This document shows positions 32,601-43,036 of a stretch of DNA of 64,000 bases, in pieces. Made by a program: the position numbers and the translations under genes. The stretch comes from Apodospora peruviana (taxonomy: Eukaryota > Ascomycota > Sordariomycetes > Sordariales > Lasiosphaeriaceae). The stretch spans positions 6,696,001 to 6,760,000 of the forward strand of contig JAUEDM010000001.1 in NCBI GenBank assembly GCA_033439685.1, given 5' to 3'. The notes under the pieces were generated by a model. That model was not told the origin of the DNA, did no database searches, and saw only the letters and a program-made list of their open reading frames with translations. Position 1 is the first letter of the stretch, and each line of letters starts with the position of its first letter.

Positions 32601-35491
32601 TCCTGGTTTCGGGGACATCGTTGATCTTGGCATGGCTTGAGGCTGGTCTCCCCGAACTCCCTCAGTCTATGTCAAGTACACCCAGTCATAGCATCCTGGC
32701 TGCAGCTCCAATAGAGCCGAAGAAGCTCAGAAGGGGCGCCTGCATCACCGCTCGGTGAAGGATATATTCGTTGCATTGATGAAGGGATGACGCGCACGGA
32801 GGTTGGTTCAGCAGCGTTGTCCATTCACTACTTCCTGGTCCCTCGTGCAGTTGATGAAAAAGGACAGTGTCTAGGTTGTTTCTTCGCAGGGATACCATGT
32901 CGAGATCCCAAGAGCGGGCATGACACGAGCGGGCATCGGGTAGTCAAATCGTCAGGGCTGGTCCGCGATTTGGCGAGGACATTGGGACCTGAGATCAGGA
33001 ACTGGAACGCTGGCAGCGCCAGGGAGTGATCTGAGCCCTGGAACCAAGTCCTTAGGTGTGTGGCCCAGTGGGTGAGGTAAGGTGGTGCGAGAGATTAGCG
33101 AAGAGGCGCTTGCTTTCCCGCGCCAGGTGTATTCTTGCACACGGGACACAAATTCGATCTAGATGAACCGGCCGGCCAGCAGATGCAGACGCAGGCGCGG
33201 ACGCGGGCGCGGACACACTTGCCCTGTTTATGGTACCCAATTTGTTTGGCGCCCGGCTTCCCGCAGTCCGGAATGTGTGAAGTTGACAATGGGCATCGTC
33301 GAGGCGGCGGGGAAGATTAATTTCCAAACCCATTGTTGACGGTTCTTTGGTTCCCTTGAAGCCGTAGATGAAGCTGAGATGGACTGGCAACAGAGGTCCT
33401 GGACGCTCGGATTGTCCCTGCCCTTGCCAATGCTGTCAATGCGAGGCCCCCGTCGATCTCGCTTGAGCATAATTTTTGATGTAGCTCGCCATCTTCAGCA
33501 ATCGAGGTGAGTGTGCACGGACAGCTGCGTGCACTGACTGTGAGAAACCGTTGCAGAGCAGGACGATCATCGACGCAGGCACTCCAATTCAGATCCGGGA
33601 AGGCCCAGACACGAGATCGTCTTGGGCGTCCCCGCGCTGCCAGTCCTCGAGCTCTCCGTATGCGGGGGGGCATGAGTGAGACTTCATCACTCAAGAAGCA
33701 AGACGCCAGTCGTCCTGTCACTGTCGCCAAACACGAGCCAATCAACATGGCTGGGTAAACCCTTTTGACACATGGGATGTACTGAGAAGCAGTATCATTA
33801 CAGATGGGAAAATCTTTTCGTCCTTCTCCTTGACAGGCTAGTGCCACGGGACATTGGCCAGCCCGTGGACGAAATTCCGGCTTAAGGCTCTGCATCGGCG
33901 CCAACTTGGACTATGACAAAGACCGCCCAAGATACGCTATCCTTGTGGAATGGTGTTGGCACGCCTCCTCTGCCTAGCCAGTGAAGGCAGAACGAATGAG
34001 CTCTGCGGAGACGGTTCGGGCGGCCAGGCGAGTTCCGGCAGCCACAAAATCCAAGCCTCGTCATGACAGGAGGGCAGCATGCATACGAGAAGCGTCACTC
34101 TCCCCGGCTCCTCGAAGTGATTGCTCGGGCGCATGGGGGTGTGTCCGGCGTGGCGGGAGTGCTGAAAGTCCCAAACCTGGTTTGTTTGCAGCCTTTCCGG
34201 ATAAGTCAAAGCGGACCTAACACCACGATGCCGTGAGCACTTGGGTCTCTGGCCTGTCACTAACAGAGATAGTCCATGTTTTCTGCCGCATCTATCTGGA
34301 TTATTTCCTTACATCATTCGACATGTGAAGGTTTCCTGACAGCGAGATAGCAGGTGAGCCATTGGTTTCGATCAAACAAAGCTGTGGGAGGAGGATCAAT
34401 GTTGAAGCAACCTGTTGAGGGGAGACACGCCCCGGTCCTGCAGTAGGACAGAGCTGTTCGGTGGAAGGTAGGACATGCTGCAGGCCGAACTGAATCTAGC
34501 AGCTGTGGCTTCGGGTGCGCAAAAAAAATAAAATTAATTGGTGCTCTGAATGCGGTGGCCGCGATATTTGCAGCATGGTCGACGCGTTCCTGCGTCCACG
34601 ACGAACACAACAACAAATATGATGGGCGATGGACCCCAGAAGGAATCTAGCGGACAGCCCTTGCATACCAGGAATCCTGCTGACCTCTTCCGTGAAGCAG
34701 CGATGCCATATTGTATGGGTTATTGAGGGAAGTGTTAAATTTGTGTGCGTTTCTCGCTTCTTGAGAAAAGTGAAAGTGATGCCGTTTCGCGTCCAGTCAG
34801 TTGGAGGAGCTGAAAGCTGACTGGGCATCCATTTCCAACAAGGCTCCTCGGCTCAAGCCGAAATTGGAGATCTGGGGCGCGGGTTAACGTTGGGACGAGT
34901 GGATTTGGCGGGGTTGAATCCGTCAGGCGCCGTCACAGTTCACCCTATGGCCGTCAGTGGAGGGTTTCTGTGACCGATACAGCCCATATTCATGTCGTCG
35001 GCATAGGAAGGCGTGTCCTCAAGTGAAGAGATGCGCTTGGGGGCATAGAGGAGGGAATCTGGTATCGTCCATCCTCGATCCGAAGTTGTCATTGGAGACA
35101 GATTCAACGAAGTTTGGAGTTCCCTTTGGTCTTGGGGGTTCTACGGAGTAGTGGGGTAAGGGGTGAACGTGGGAGGGGTTGTTAGTGGGCACTGGCCACT
35201 TGCGCTACCTTGCTAAGCGCAGCACTTACAACACGGGACTTAGGTGGGCCTCCCTTGCAAGTTCCCGTCGTTGCCAGTGGTTCCTGTTCAGCCTCAAACT
35301 CACCTCCTGCCCGTATCGGACGTCGGCGTCGGTAAATGACCGATCAACAAGGCGGCGGCCCAGGCAACAACGCACCCGCCTCAGTGCAACCTTCTCTTGC
35401 AGGCCTCAACCCATCAACTTTGATGACGCCAAAATCTCAGAAGTCGCTGCTGTGAAGCAGCCCAGTCTTGATTGGCGTCAACCATTTCCAA
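29683..35491. other. 5.8-kb gene-poor interval
   Basis: The first several hundred bases are probably the 3' UTR of the small-protein gene. The rest carries only domain-free open frames, such as 33317-33904 on the minus strand, and a GC-rich imperfect repeat GCAGACGCAGGCGCGGACGC near 33185-33215. The end is the promoter and leader of the SNF2 gene. Confidence 0.45.
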
Positions 35492-38400
35492 ATGGCAACC
35501 AAAGGTCGAGCAAAGTACATCCCTGTCGGGTGTCTCCGTGTCGAGACTGGTAGCTCGCTGTCGTATGAATCATGGCCGTCGTCTGACCTGCGGAAATGGC
35601 ATTATTTTGGCCATGGTCACGCCAATGAAGATACCGAAGCCCTTTCCATGCTCCCAGAACCACTCCAGAGGATTCTGTTTATTTCAAGACCTCTCTCTCA
35701 GTTTGCGGACCTTTTGCGGAAACGATGGATCCAACTCAGTTTCAAGTTGAGCATGACCCCGGACAACACCGCCCCCGCCATCATCCGTGTCTTCATCCTG
35801 CCCGACGATATTGACAACACCTTGGTTCCTCGAGATGATCCATCCCTTCGGAAGGCCAGGCGTACCCTGATGGACCAGTTGGACTTTGCCCGGAGCACAT
35901 GGCACGGAGAAGCAGGGACCAATCCATCTCCAAGTCTTTCGGTTCCCGATTCAGTTGACGATGAAGCCGATGGCTCGAATGACCAAGATCGGTCCCTACT
36001 TCAGGTATTCAACAACATCCCGTCTCCGGACCCGAGACCCGACGACGTCCAAGACCCGGACTGCCGCGAGGCTGTTTACAGTCTCATCGAGAGCCATGTT
36101 CCTGGCTTGAACACCACGCTCTACCCGCACCAGCGTCGATCCGCGGCCATGATGTTGCAGAGGGAGGTTCAGACGCAAAAGGTCATGGATCCACGGTTTC
36201 AGGAGGAACTTGATCAGCGAGGTTCAGCATGGTACTACGATGCTGTCACGGGGACGGCACTACGCGAACCCAGGCTTTACGATGGACCATGCGGCGGAAT
36301 TCTTGCAGAGGAGATGGGCTCGGGGAAGACACTGATATGTCTTGCCCTCGTCCTAGCAACACGACACATTCCATCGGCGATTCCAGATATTTACTGGTCA
36401 GTCGATCCGCTGAGGAGATCCAAGGTTGGCAGTCTGGCAGACATGGCGGCAGCTTGCATCACCAAAAACTCAGTACCGTGGAAGTTATCATTTGAGAATG
36501 CAGAATCGGACGGGTTTTATCTTACAGGCTGCCTGGACGCAATTCGACGGAACAAGAGTTGGTACTCCGTGACTCCGCCGCAGCGCCGCCGCGAAACTCG
36601 TCGCCCCCAGGGAGATCCATCGCCTCCCCAAAGCAGGATATATCTCAGCCATGCGTCGCTTATAGTCGTCCCACCCAATCTGATTCAACAATGGAAGCAA
36701 GAGATTGAGAAGCACACCGCCGGTCTGAAATATCTGATCATCACTCAGAAACAGACGATACCTCCTGTCCAAGAGCTCCTTGAGTACGACGTCATTTTGT
36801 TCTCCGCGACAAGATTCGAGAGGTTGATTCAGGACTGCGTGCGCAATGGGAGGGCATACGTGTTGAAATGTCCACTAGCCGAAATGCACTTCAAGCGCTG
36901 TATTGTCGACGAAGGCCACAAGCTTGGTAATTCCACATACAGCAACAAGAGCAACCTCCATCTCGTCATTGAATATCTGCACGTCACAGCCCGATGGGTA
37001 GTGACTGGTACCCCATCGAAGGGTCTTTACGGGGTGGACGGCAGCCCAACCCTTGGAACAAATCATACAAAGAGCCGAGTCACAGCGCGTTTGGCGGAAT
37101 CATCTGGCGAGCTAGAGAAGGATGATCTCAGGCGCATAGGCTCCATTGCGACACTGTATCTTAGGTTGCGACCTTGGGCCAACACCTCTTCCGAGATGGG
37201 CGATACACCAGCTGACTGGGCCACTTACGTGATGCCGCCGGAGCCGCCGAAGCATTTAAGTATGGGAAGAAGGAGTTGTCTCAGGGCGACACTCGAGTCT
37301 CTTATAATCCGACACCGTCTGTCAGATATACGTCGCCTCTTGCCCGTTGTTGACGAGAAACTCGTCTACCTGGAACCTTCCTATCAGGACACACTGGTAC
37401 TTAACCTCTTCTCAGCCATGATCATCTTCAACGCCGTGCTGTCAGAGAGGAAAGATCAGGACTACCTCTTTCACCCTCGGCAGCGCAAGGCATTGACCGA
37501 GCTTGTTTCCAATTTGAGACAGGCAAGTTTTTTTGGAGGTTCTTTCTTCTCGCCAGACGAAATCACCAAGGCCGTTGATACTGCCGAGAAATTCCTTGAT
37601 GATGGCAAGGTCCCAACCAGCGCGGAGGATACTACTCTACTCCGTGGGGCCATCGAGTTTGGCCGTCTTTCAGCATCAAATACTCTCAAATTGTGCGCAA
37701 ATCTGTTCCGGGAGATACCGGTTTACCTCAGGAATTTCCCCTGGGCAGCCGGCCAGTCTTGGTCCCTAGACTTGAAAGAGGGCGACCCTGTCTGTACGGA
37801 TGCCCGCATGATCCACGCGCTACAGAAGCTGCTTCAGCCCGTAGTAGATGCGCCAACATCATTGCAACTCATGTTTGAGAGTGGGCGGTTTGCAGCTGAA
37901 GGGACCGAAGCTCGGGCGAAAGGTATGACCGATGCGCAGGAGCTAACCGCTGGCTCATCCGGGGAACGAGGTAAAACGCTGGCTGGAAACACGCGGTTGG
38001 GGGAAGACAACAGCGATTCTCGGCGCCGGTCTGTCATTTTCGGGAATGCTTCACGCGTGGCGGAGAACGCGACGCCTGCCGTTATCGAAGGCAATTCCAA
38101 TCCAGTCGGCATTGCCAAGCCTCTGGCCAGGACGCAAGTGATTTCTACCGCCTCCGCCAAACTGTCCTATCTCGTCGATCAGATCGTCAAGTACCACCAC
38201 GACGAACAAATCATCGTCTTTTACGAAAACGATAACGTGGCGTACTACCTCGCCCAAATGCTCGAGATCCTCCAGATTCAGCACCTCATCTACGCAAAGG
38301 GCCTCACCACGGAGCGACGAGCGCAGTACGTCGCCACGTTCAACCAGAATCCCAAATTTAGGGTCCTGCTCATGGACATCACCCAAGCGGCCTTTGGACT

Positions 38401-39061
38401 CGACATGAAGTCTGCCTCGAGGATCTACTTTATTAACCCCGTCCTGAACCCGCAGGTTGAGACGCAAGCGATCGGTCGAGCGCGCCGGCTTAGTCAGCTG
38501 AAGCCTGTGACCGTCGAGACGCTCGTGCTCCGGGGAAGCCTGGAGGAGGTAATTGTGCAGCGGCACGGGGAGATGACGCAGGCGGAACAGCGCAAGTGCC
38601 ACTCCATACTTGACGACAAGCCGATATATGAGTGGATTCTGAACGCAAAGATATTACCCCTTCCTGATACGCATCATCCAAGTGCTGGTCATGACCAGAT
38701 GGCTAAGCTGCAGACGCCACAGCTCATCTTCGGGAGGGGGTTCGGACGGGAAGTGGGGGATGATCCTGACCGAGACTTGGTGGCTACTGTTACTGGTACT
38801 GCTGCTAACATCAGCACCTCCAATAACAATAGCAGCAACGCTGCTCGTACGATTGGAGAGATGGAAAACCTGAAGACTTGTGCAGATATGCCCCAGTCGG
38901 CGGAAGCGGCGCCGTCGAAGAAGAGGCCGTTTGCAGTTGCTCCGGAGTTGGACACGCCGCCGGCGGAACTGACTACCGAGTCCTCTACACCGCTATCCGC
39001 TGATGATCCCCTAGTTCCTCCCCAGAAAGCCAAGAAGCCGCGGGTGCGTTTCGCGGATTGA
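35492..39061 (+). CDS. SNF2-family helicase/ATPase
   Basis: An intronless 1189-residue protein; the start is the first ATG of the frame (MATKGRAKYIPVG). The SNF2 core is clear: motif I EEMGSGKTL (about 273-281), motif Ia ASLIVVPPNLIQQWKQEI, the Walker B box VDEGHKLGN (about 471-479), motif III VVTGTPSKG, and a C-lobe with EQIIVFYEND (about 905), FRVLLMDITQAAFGLD and the arginine-finger motif QAIGRARRLSQ (about 990). About 110 residues are inserted between motifs I and Ia, and a large loop separates the lobes. No RING, HIRAN, bromo- or chromodomain is visible. The C-terminus is low-complexity and ends in a basic PPQKAKKPRVRF stretch, a likely nuclear signal. It is probably a nuclear DNA translocase acting on chromatin or in repair. 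The closest subfamily (perhaps Rad5/Rad16-like but RING-less) is uncertain. Confidence 0.85.
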   Translation: MATKGRAKYIPVGCLRVETGSSLSYESWPSSDLRKWHYFGHGHANEDTEALSMLPEPLQRILFISRPLSQFADLLRKRWIQLSFKLSMTPDNTAPAIIRVFILPDDIDNTLVPRDDPSLRKARRTLMDQLDFARSTWHGEAGTNPSPSLSVPDSVDDEADGSNDQDRSLLQVFNNIPSPDPRPDDVQDPDCREAVYSLIESHVPGLNTTLYPHQRRSAAMMLQREVQTQKVMDPRFQEELDQRGSAWYYDAVTGTALREPRLYDGPCGGILAEEMGSGKTLICLALVLATRHIPSAIPDIYWSVDPLRRSKVGSLADMAAACITKNSVPWKLSFENAESDGFYLTGCLDAIRRNKSWYSVTPPQRRRETRRPQGDPSPPQSRIYLSHASLIVVPPNLIQQWKQEIEKHTAGLKYLIITQKQTIPPVQELLEYDVILFSATRFERLIQDCVRNGRAYVLKCPLAEMHFKRCIVDEGHKLGNSTYSNKSNLHLVIEYLHVTARWVVTGTPSKGLYGVDGSPTLGTNHTKSRVTARLAESSGELEKDDLRRIGSIATLYLRLRPWANTSSEMGDTPADWATYVMPPEPPKHLSMGRRSCLRATLESLIIRHRLSDIRRLLPVVDEKLVYLEPSYQDTLVLNLFSAMIIFNAVLSERKDQDYLFHPRQRKALTELVSNLRQASFFGGSFFSPDEITKAVDTAEKFLDDGKVPTSAEDTTLLRGAIEFGRLSASNTLKLCANLFREIPVYLRNFPWAAGQSWSLDLKEGDPVCTDARMIHALQKLLQPVVDAPTSLQLMFESGRFAAEGTEARAKGMTDAQELTAGSSGERGKTLAGNTRLGEDNSDSRRRSVIFGNASRVAENATPAVIEGNSNPVGIAKPLARTQVISTASAKLSYLVDQIVKYHHDEQIIVFYENDNVAYYLAQMLEILQIQHLIYAKGLTTERRAQYVATFNQNPKFRVLLMDITQAAFGLDMKSASRIYFINPVLNPQVETQAIGRARRLSQLKPVTVETLVLRGSLEEVIVQRHGEMTQAEQRKCHSILDDKPIYEWILNAKILPLPDTHHPSAGHDQMAKLQTPQLIFGRGFGREVGDDPDRDLVATVTGTAANISTSNNNSSNAARTIGEMENLKTCADMPQSAEAAPSKKRPFAVAPELDTPPAELTTESSTPLSADDPLVPPQKAKKPRVRFAD

Positions 39062-41577
39062 GGTGAAGACTGAAGGGGATGATATGTTTGTTTTCTGGAA
39101 AGTATTTTTCTTGATAAGCTCAACCCAGTCAACGAATACATATGGGTGAGCTTGCGTCGTTGTTTTGGCTGGGGTAGTTGAGTCTCTCGAGGATAGGACT
39201 CGGATCGGCACTGGGAATAATGGAAAGTACGCGAGCAAGCAATGTTGATTCTTCCATGCGATGCATTGGCCAAGAGCTATGATATATATGTCTATACTGA
39301 GGAAGTATAGTGTCACCAGTTACGATGAATCAAGTAGCCAACAAACTATCCCGCGAAAGGTGCTGGGGGCTATAGAAGGCCTTGTTTATATTGGCATCCC
39401 TGAAGTTGGAGATGACATATTTATGGGCGTTTTGGCAATAACAGGTGGAAAGATATATGAATCTTCGGTGGTTATGTTCAGGTTTATAAATGTGCGGATA
39501 GCGAGTACTAGTTAACAAGGACCCCAGACTAATTTTGCAATTTCAGGATTATTTTATTTGTATATGTATGTGAGAGTGAATGAGTAGTTGGAGTCTGGGT
39601 GTGAGAGTATATGTCTATGATATGAGTGAGTGAGCAAGCGAGATGTTGCAAATGAGAGAGTGCGTGAAGGATTGAGTGATGATGACAATTACTTTTTACG
39701 TCCGTTGTCTGCGAGTGAGAGAGACAATCAACACAGTTCAGTAACGAATAGGGGGACATTTAAAGGAGGTACGGAGAGACGGAAGGGCCAGATCGCTTGT
39801 TGCACGTTAGTTTATTGAGGGTTGAGTAAGGGATGCCCGCTTGCGCCTCACAGAATAAAGCCACAGCCTTCCTAACCGGTCGTTAAACCAAGGCATGAAT
39901 ATTGCCTACCTTGGCAATTATCCACAGCCGCACGCATGGCAAAGAGCTGTGATCAGCTGCAACTGGTGTGAAAACCTGCCCAATTGCCGGGAACTGAGAT
40001 ATTATGAGGGGAGATCATAGCCGATGATCTTCTGATATGTTTGTTTCTCTCGGTTCATGGAAAGTAACATACTATCCCGGCTGTGCCATATCCGTGAAAG
40101 GTTGGGAAATAAGGGGCAACCCGGGTTCCCTCTCTTCTCGAGCGAAGATCACGGGTGCGCTATCCCGACACCCAGGGACCCGGGAGCAGCCGGCGGGACT
40201 TGGTTCAAGTAGCAAAAGGTCAAAACCGAGAAAAGCGTGAGAGATAATGATCATGACGACGACAAATAATGAGAAGTTGGCCGAATTTGCACTTGAGCTC
40301 GGTGGCGTGGATACGAATGTACAGATGTCCATCTTGGGGACTTCAATTGGCGCCAGAGAAAGCCGTAGAATTGGCGATGAGCTCACCTGCTGTACGTGAT
40401 GCTGTCAGAGAGCAGCTCTGAGCAACAGGATTTCTAGCTTTGCTTGCTGTTGTCGATGGGTATGTACCCCGCCGATGGCAGCACGAATTGGCCCACACGG
40501 TTCCAAGGCATTGGAGCCAAGACGAGTTATCGACCAACCCACCACCGCACAATCGATCGTGGTAGATCGACTGGAACAAAGCAAGGCACCTGCAGTTAGC
40601 TACTGCACTTCTAGCTGCTGACAGCAAAGCTAAAATAATGAATTTGGCAAGCAGACTTGCGGGGAGCAGCAAGCCACGTCAAAGAATGTCTCGCTTTGCC
40701 GGGCCGCGAGAGGATGAAAGGATAAGACTGCGAGTTTCCACATCCAGGCAGATTTGTGTCTTTCCTTCCCTTTTCAAACTTTCCGCCTCGACTGGACAGT
40801 AGGTGATTCACCTTGGGGCATATTCGGCAAGCACTCGACCGTCCTTGCCGTTTACGCATGACCTCGACTCTCCAAGCTCCATCCTCGGCTTATGATCAAA
40901 GGCACGAGTTGAACGTCGAAACTCGGGCAACCACCAGACTCACCAGGACCAACCCCACTTGGGTGTGTAAAACACCATGAGAGAGACTTGACGGGCCGCG
41001 TGCATTGAGACTGCAACGCAACGTAACCATCCACTTCCCACTCTTTGCATCTACCGTGTCCCTTGACGATATCAGATCGCAAGAAAACAACCCCTGCCAC
41101 TCGTTCATTCGCTATCGTCCTCATGATCTAATATACTCGCTGAATCACCGACGGACCGCCGTTGGTTTGCATCAGGAAGGTGTGTGTGTTTGTCAATGTG
41201 TAGATGTCTGCATGACAAAGGCGGGACAAGCACACCATAAAATCACCACTTCGCCCACCATTCTCTTCATTTCGGCATCCAAGGTTTTGTTCGATTTTGC
41301 CGCAAAACTCGACGACGATTGGAAGACACCGACAGCACCAGAGGCAGAAAGAGGGTCGTTTTTGCGGCTGATGAGACGCAGTTGTCGGTTTCGGACCCAG
41401 TAACCCAGCCCTGAGGCCATCATCATATTCGAATCTGGGGGATTGGCTACCTACGTGCCTACGTACGCACACCACACCCACACCTTCATCAATCTGTCCG
41501 GCACCTCCATTTTCGCGGACGCGAGGCCCTATGCAGTAACGACGACTCCAACGTTCCAGAGACGCCTCAACACCACC
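39062..41577. other. Intergenic, low-complexity and AT/GA-rich parts
   Basis: Just after the helicase lies a purine-rich (GAGTGAGA-like) low-complexity block around 39560-39700. The remainder has only unsupported open frames. TG-rich runs occur near 41180-41210. No gene is called. Confidence 0.45.
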
Positions 41578-41877
41578 ATGTTTGGCAACGCTCCGCCGCC
41601 GCGGAAGTCGTCGTGGTCATGGAATGCCGGCACCACCACGTCCACTAGCACTGGCACGCGGAGCAGACGTACCAGCGAGAGCGATGCCCAACGACCTCCA
41701 TCTTTTATTACCAGCATTTGGTCAGATTCGGAACCCAAGAAAGCCGTCCCCATCTCGGTGCGCAGCTGTAGCAGCAGTGAAGTCAAGTTGGTGACGGCAG
41801 GTCTGGAGAATGAAGCACGTCGTGTCACTGAGCACAACGTCCGGGCTAAGAATAACCGCAGATCAGCGCCCCAGTGA
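41578..41877 (+). CDS. Possible Ser/Thr-rich small protein
   Basis: An ATG in ACCACCATG context opens a 99-residue frame beginning MFGNAPPPRKSSWSWN, followed by a Ser/Thr/Arg-rich segment (TTTSTSTGTRSRRTSES), SFITSIWSDSEPKKAVPISVRSCSSS and a basic tail. The coding-like composition and good start context favour a real gene, but I recognise no family and no domain. Disorder is likely. It could instead be part of the leader of the F-box gene 1.2 kb downstream. Confidence 0.35.
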   Translation: MFGNAPPPRKSSWSWNAGTTTSTSTGTRSRRTSESDAQRPPSFITSIWSDSEPKKAVPISVRSCSSSEVKLVTAGLENEARRVTEHNVRAKNNRRSAPQ

Positions 41878-43036
41878 GTTAGCATCAGAACGTTATTTTC
41901 ACCCCAATCCAACCCCTGTCCTTTCTCCGCACCTCTCCTGCCTGCTGGAAACCTTCAATTCTCCGCAACTCGTGCCGTGGTTGCTCAGCTCGAGCCCCAG
42001 TGGCGGTAGCTGACGCTATGCTGTGACACCCTGCCTCCAAATTGTTTTCTTGATGTCGGTAACTCTTTCGGTTCTTCGGACTCGATCTTGCTGAGACCAA
42101 GCTGGATGTCGCCTACTGTTGGCTATTTTTGTCTATTTTCCGTCTTTTGGAATTATTATTTGATCCGGTGATACGGATACCGTGCCGGTGTCTGGTCGTC
42201 GTCACCTTGACCCCTTACTCCCGCGTGCGCGTCCTCCAGTGAGGAAAGGGGCTAATTTCCACCGCAGACCGTGGCGTCACCTTGGCCAACACCCTGCCCG
42301 TATCTCCTCTACAGAATATTATTCGCAAAACATGGCTCGTTCCAGCTTGGCATTTCCAGCAAGCGCTTGGGGTCTGATAATCACCAATGTCACGTCTTCA
42401 TCGACGCCGCACACTTGAGAGCCTCAAGTGGAATGAAACGCCCTGTCCCAAGGGCTTGTGCGTGGGCATGTGCTTTGCTATCTGAGCCTCGTTAAACCAA
42501 GTTGGAGCCTTGTCCAGCACGCTTTCACACGCACGGCACGGACAACCATCGAACCGGAGTCTCATCTTGGCTCCCGAGGTGCCTGCGCACCATTCACGAT
42601 TGGCGTTCCGTGGGGCTGTGAAGCTGGTGCTGACCTTTTGTGGTGTTCCTTTCATTTTAAAGCGCTGCGGTCTTCAGCACAGGGCAGCTGAACTTTTGGC
42701 CTCCCATCTCTTCTTACTTGCTTGCTCTTTTGTTTGTTCGATTCTTGCCATCCATCCGGAAGACTCGCGGTTTCTGGATATCCTTGGTGTCGAGTCCAAC
42801 TGCTGACCGGGCGTTCATGCCGCCCCTTTAGCCCTCCCCTTTCTTTCTACAACAACGAAAGGAGATCACTCCAACACCACCACGCATTCTCGGCCACATC
42901 GGCATTCCAGCGATTTTCTACTGATCATGACGACTCGCTCTTAAGACCACCGGCTCGCTATAGAAGCTCTTCGATCCACAGCACAGTGTCGACTTTGAAG
43001 CCCACTTTGAACCCGGTCCTGGTGGGGCCGGCTTCG
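41878..43036. other. Upstream region of the F-box gene
   Basis: This is probably promoter and long 5' leader. The F-box frame stays open back to about 42722 without an ATG, so a spliced upstream exon cannot be excluded. Nothing else is recognised. Confidence 0.45.

Noticed and set aside
33317..33904. 195-codon minus-strand open frame
   Set aside because: No recognisable domain and overlapping open frames on both strands; treated as chance.
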